Part shown: piece after piece, positions 63,592-64,000 of the stretch
How the letters are laid out: every line of letters starts with the position of its first letter
Numbering within the stretch: the first letter of the stretch is position 1
Assembly (NCBI GenBank): GCA_032173965.1
Contig: CM063284.1
Location: 102,920,410 to 102,984,409, forward strand
Direction: 5' to 3'
Source: Sitta carolinensis
Taxonomy: Eukaryota > Chordata > Aves > Passeriformes > Sittidae
DNA: 64,000 nucleotides
Program-made: the position numbers and the translations under genes
Notes under the pieces: generated by a model
The model's input: only the letters and a program-made list of their open reading frames with translations
What the model was told of the DNA's origin: nothing
Database searches by the model: none

Positions 63592-64000
63592 AGAACAGGA
63601 ATCTTTCCCACTATACTCGTATGCTATAGAGCTAGCCTGACTGCCAAGCAAACAAAACAGAGATCTGCTCAACATCTCACTCGCACAAGCAATTAAAAAA
63701 AAAAAAAAAATACAAGTACTAAAAATGCTTATAAAATGCACATAAAAGCAGATGGCCAGCTAAGGAAAGACAGCTTAACATCCCATGAGAAAAATGAACT
63801 TGCTAGTTACATTAGCAGAATTAAAGGAAGGTTTGTCTGGAGAATTCTCCTAGAGCCCTAGGAAACTCAACAGTGCAGTTTTCATGGCTCATACCAGCCC
63901 ATGTACAGAACTGGTTAAGTAAGTCTGCAAGATGCAACAAATGGAGAAAGAGAATTGAACTATATGGGTAACTGAAGCAAAGCTATTTAAGTACCACTGT
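63592..64000. other. Non-coding flank with a poly-A run
   Basis: It contains an A run at 63695-63710. Nothing else is recognisable up to the window edge. Confidence 0.75.
63695..63710. repeat. Poly-A tract (16 A)
   Basis: A simple A run in otherwise unremarkable AT-rich sequence. Confidence 0.95.

Overview
The window is vertebrate nuclear DNA, almost certainly from a bird. It is AT-rich, coding sequence occurs only as short exons bounded by GT/AG sites, and two interspersed repeats are recognisable CR1 retrotransposon copies, the dominant avian LINE. LTRs near the left end resemble those common in songbird genomes, so a passerine is possible but not shown. There is no sign of prokaryotic, plasmid or phage sequence.

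The one gene I can support is ARHGAP28, a Rho GTPase-activating protein, on the minus strand. I reconstructed ten exons by hand: 25441-25640, 20711-20928, 15088-15175, 13024-13181, 9264-9429, 9068-9159, 7645-7722, 4229-4391, 2979-3061 and 1-63 (cut by the window edge). Every junction has AG/GT signals. Reading phase is continuous across all nine introns, giving about 436 codons from the N-terminal serine-rich region to the middle of the RhoGAP domain. The catalytic arginine finger is present. The rest of the RhoGAP domain and the C-terminus lie to the left of the window; the first coding exon lies upstream of 25640 and was not found, so it is probably beyond 64000. A 36-nt, frame-preserving candidate cassette exon sits at 21278-21313.

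Layout: 1-25640 is the exon-bearing part of ARHGAP28, with introns from 104 bp to about 5.5 kb. 25641-64000 has no recognisable coding exon and is best read as the long 5' intron and/or upstream flank. It holds a 750-bp CR1 copy (30932-31683), a CR1 3' remnant (about 45853-45990), simple repeats and two perfect inverted repeats. Near its right edge is a TATA box and poly(A)-signal pair on the plus strand (63320-63591) that looks like a solo LTR or an independent promoter. Two same-orientation LTRs, apparently nested, lie at 737-1862.

I found no convincing undescribed system. The best leads are the candidate microexon, an apparently missing stretch of linker between 15175 and 20711, the LTR-in-LTR arrangement, a G-run in the sense strand of one intron, and the promoter-like block at the right end. 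All calls are by eye, without database searches; comparisons with ARHGAP28, ARHGAP18 and ARHGAP40 rest on remembered family sequences.
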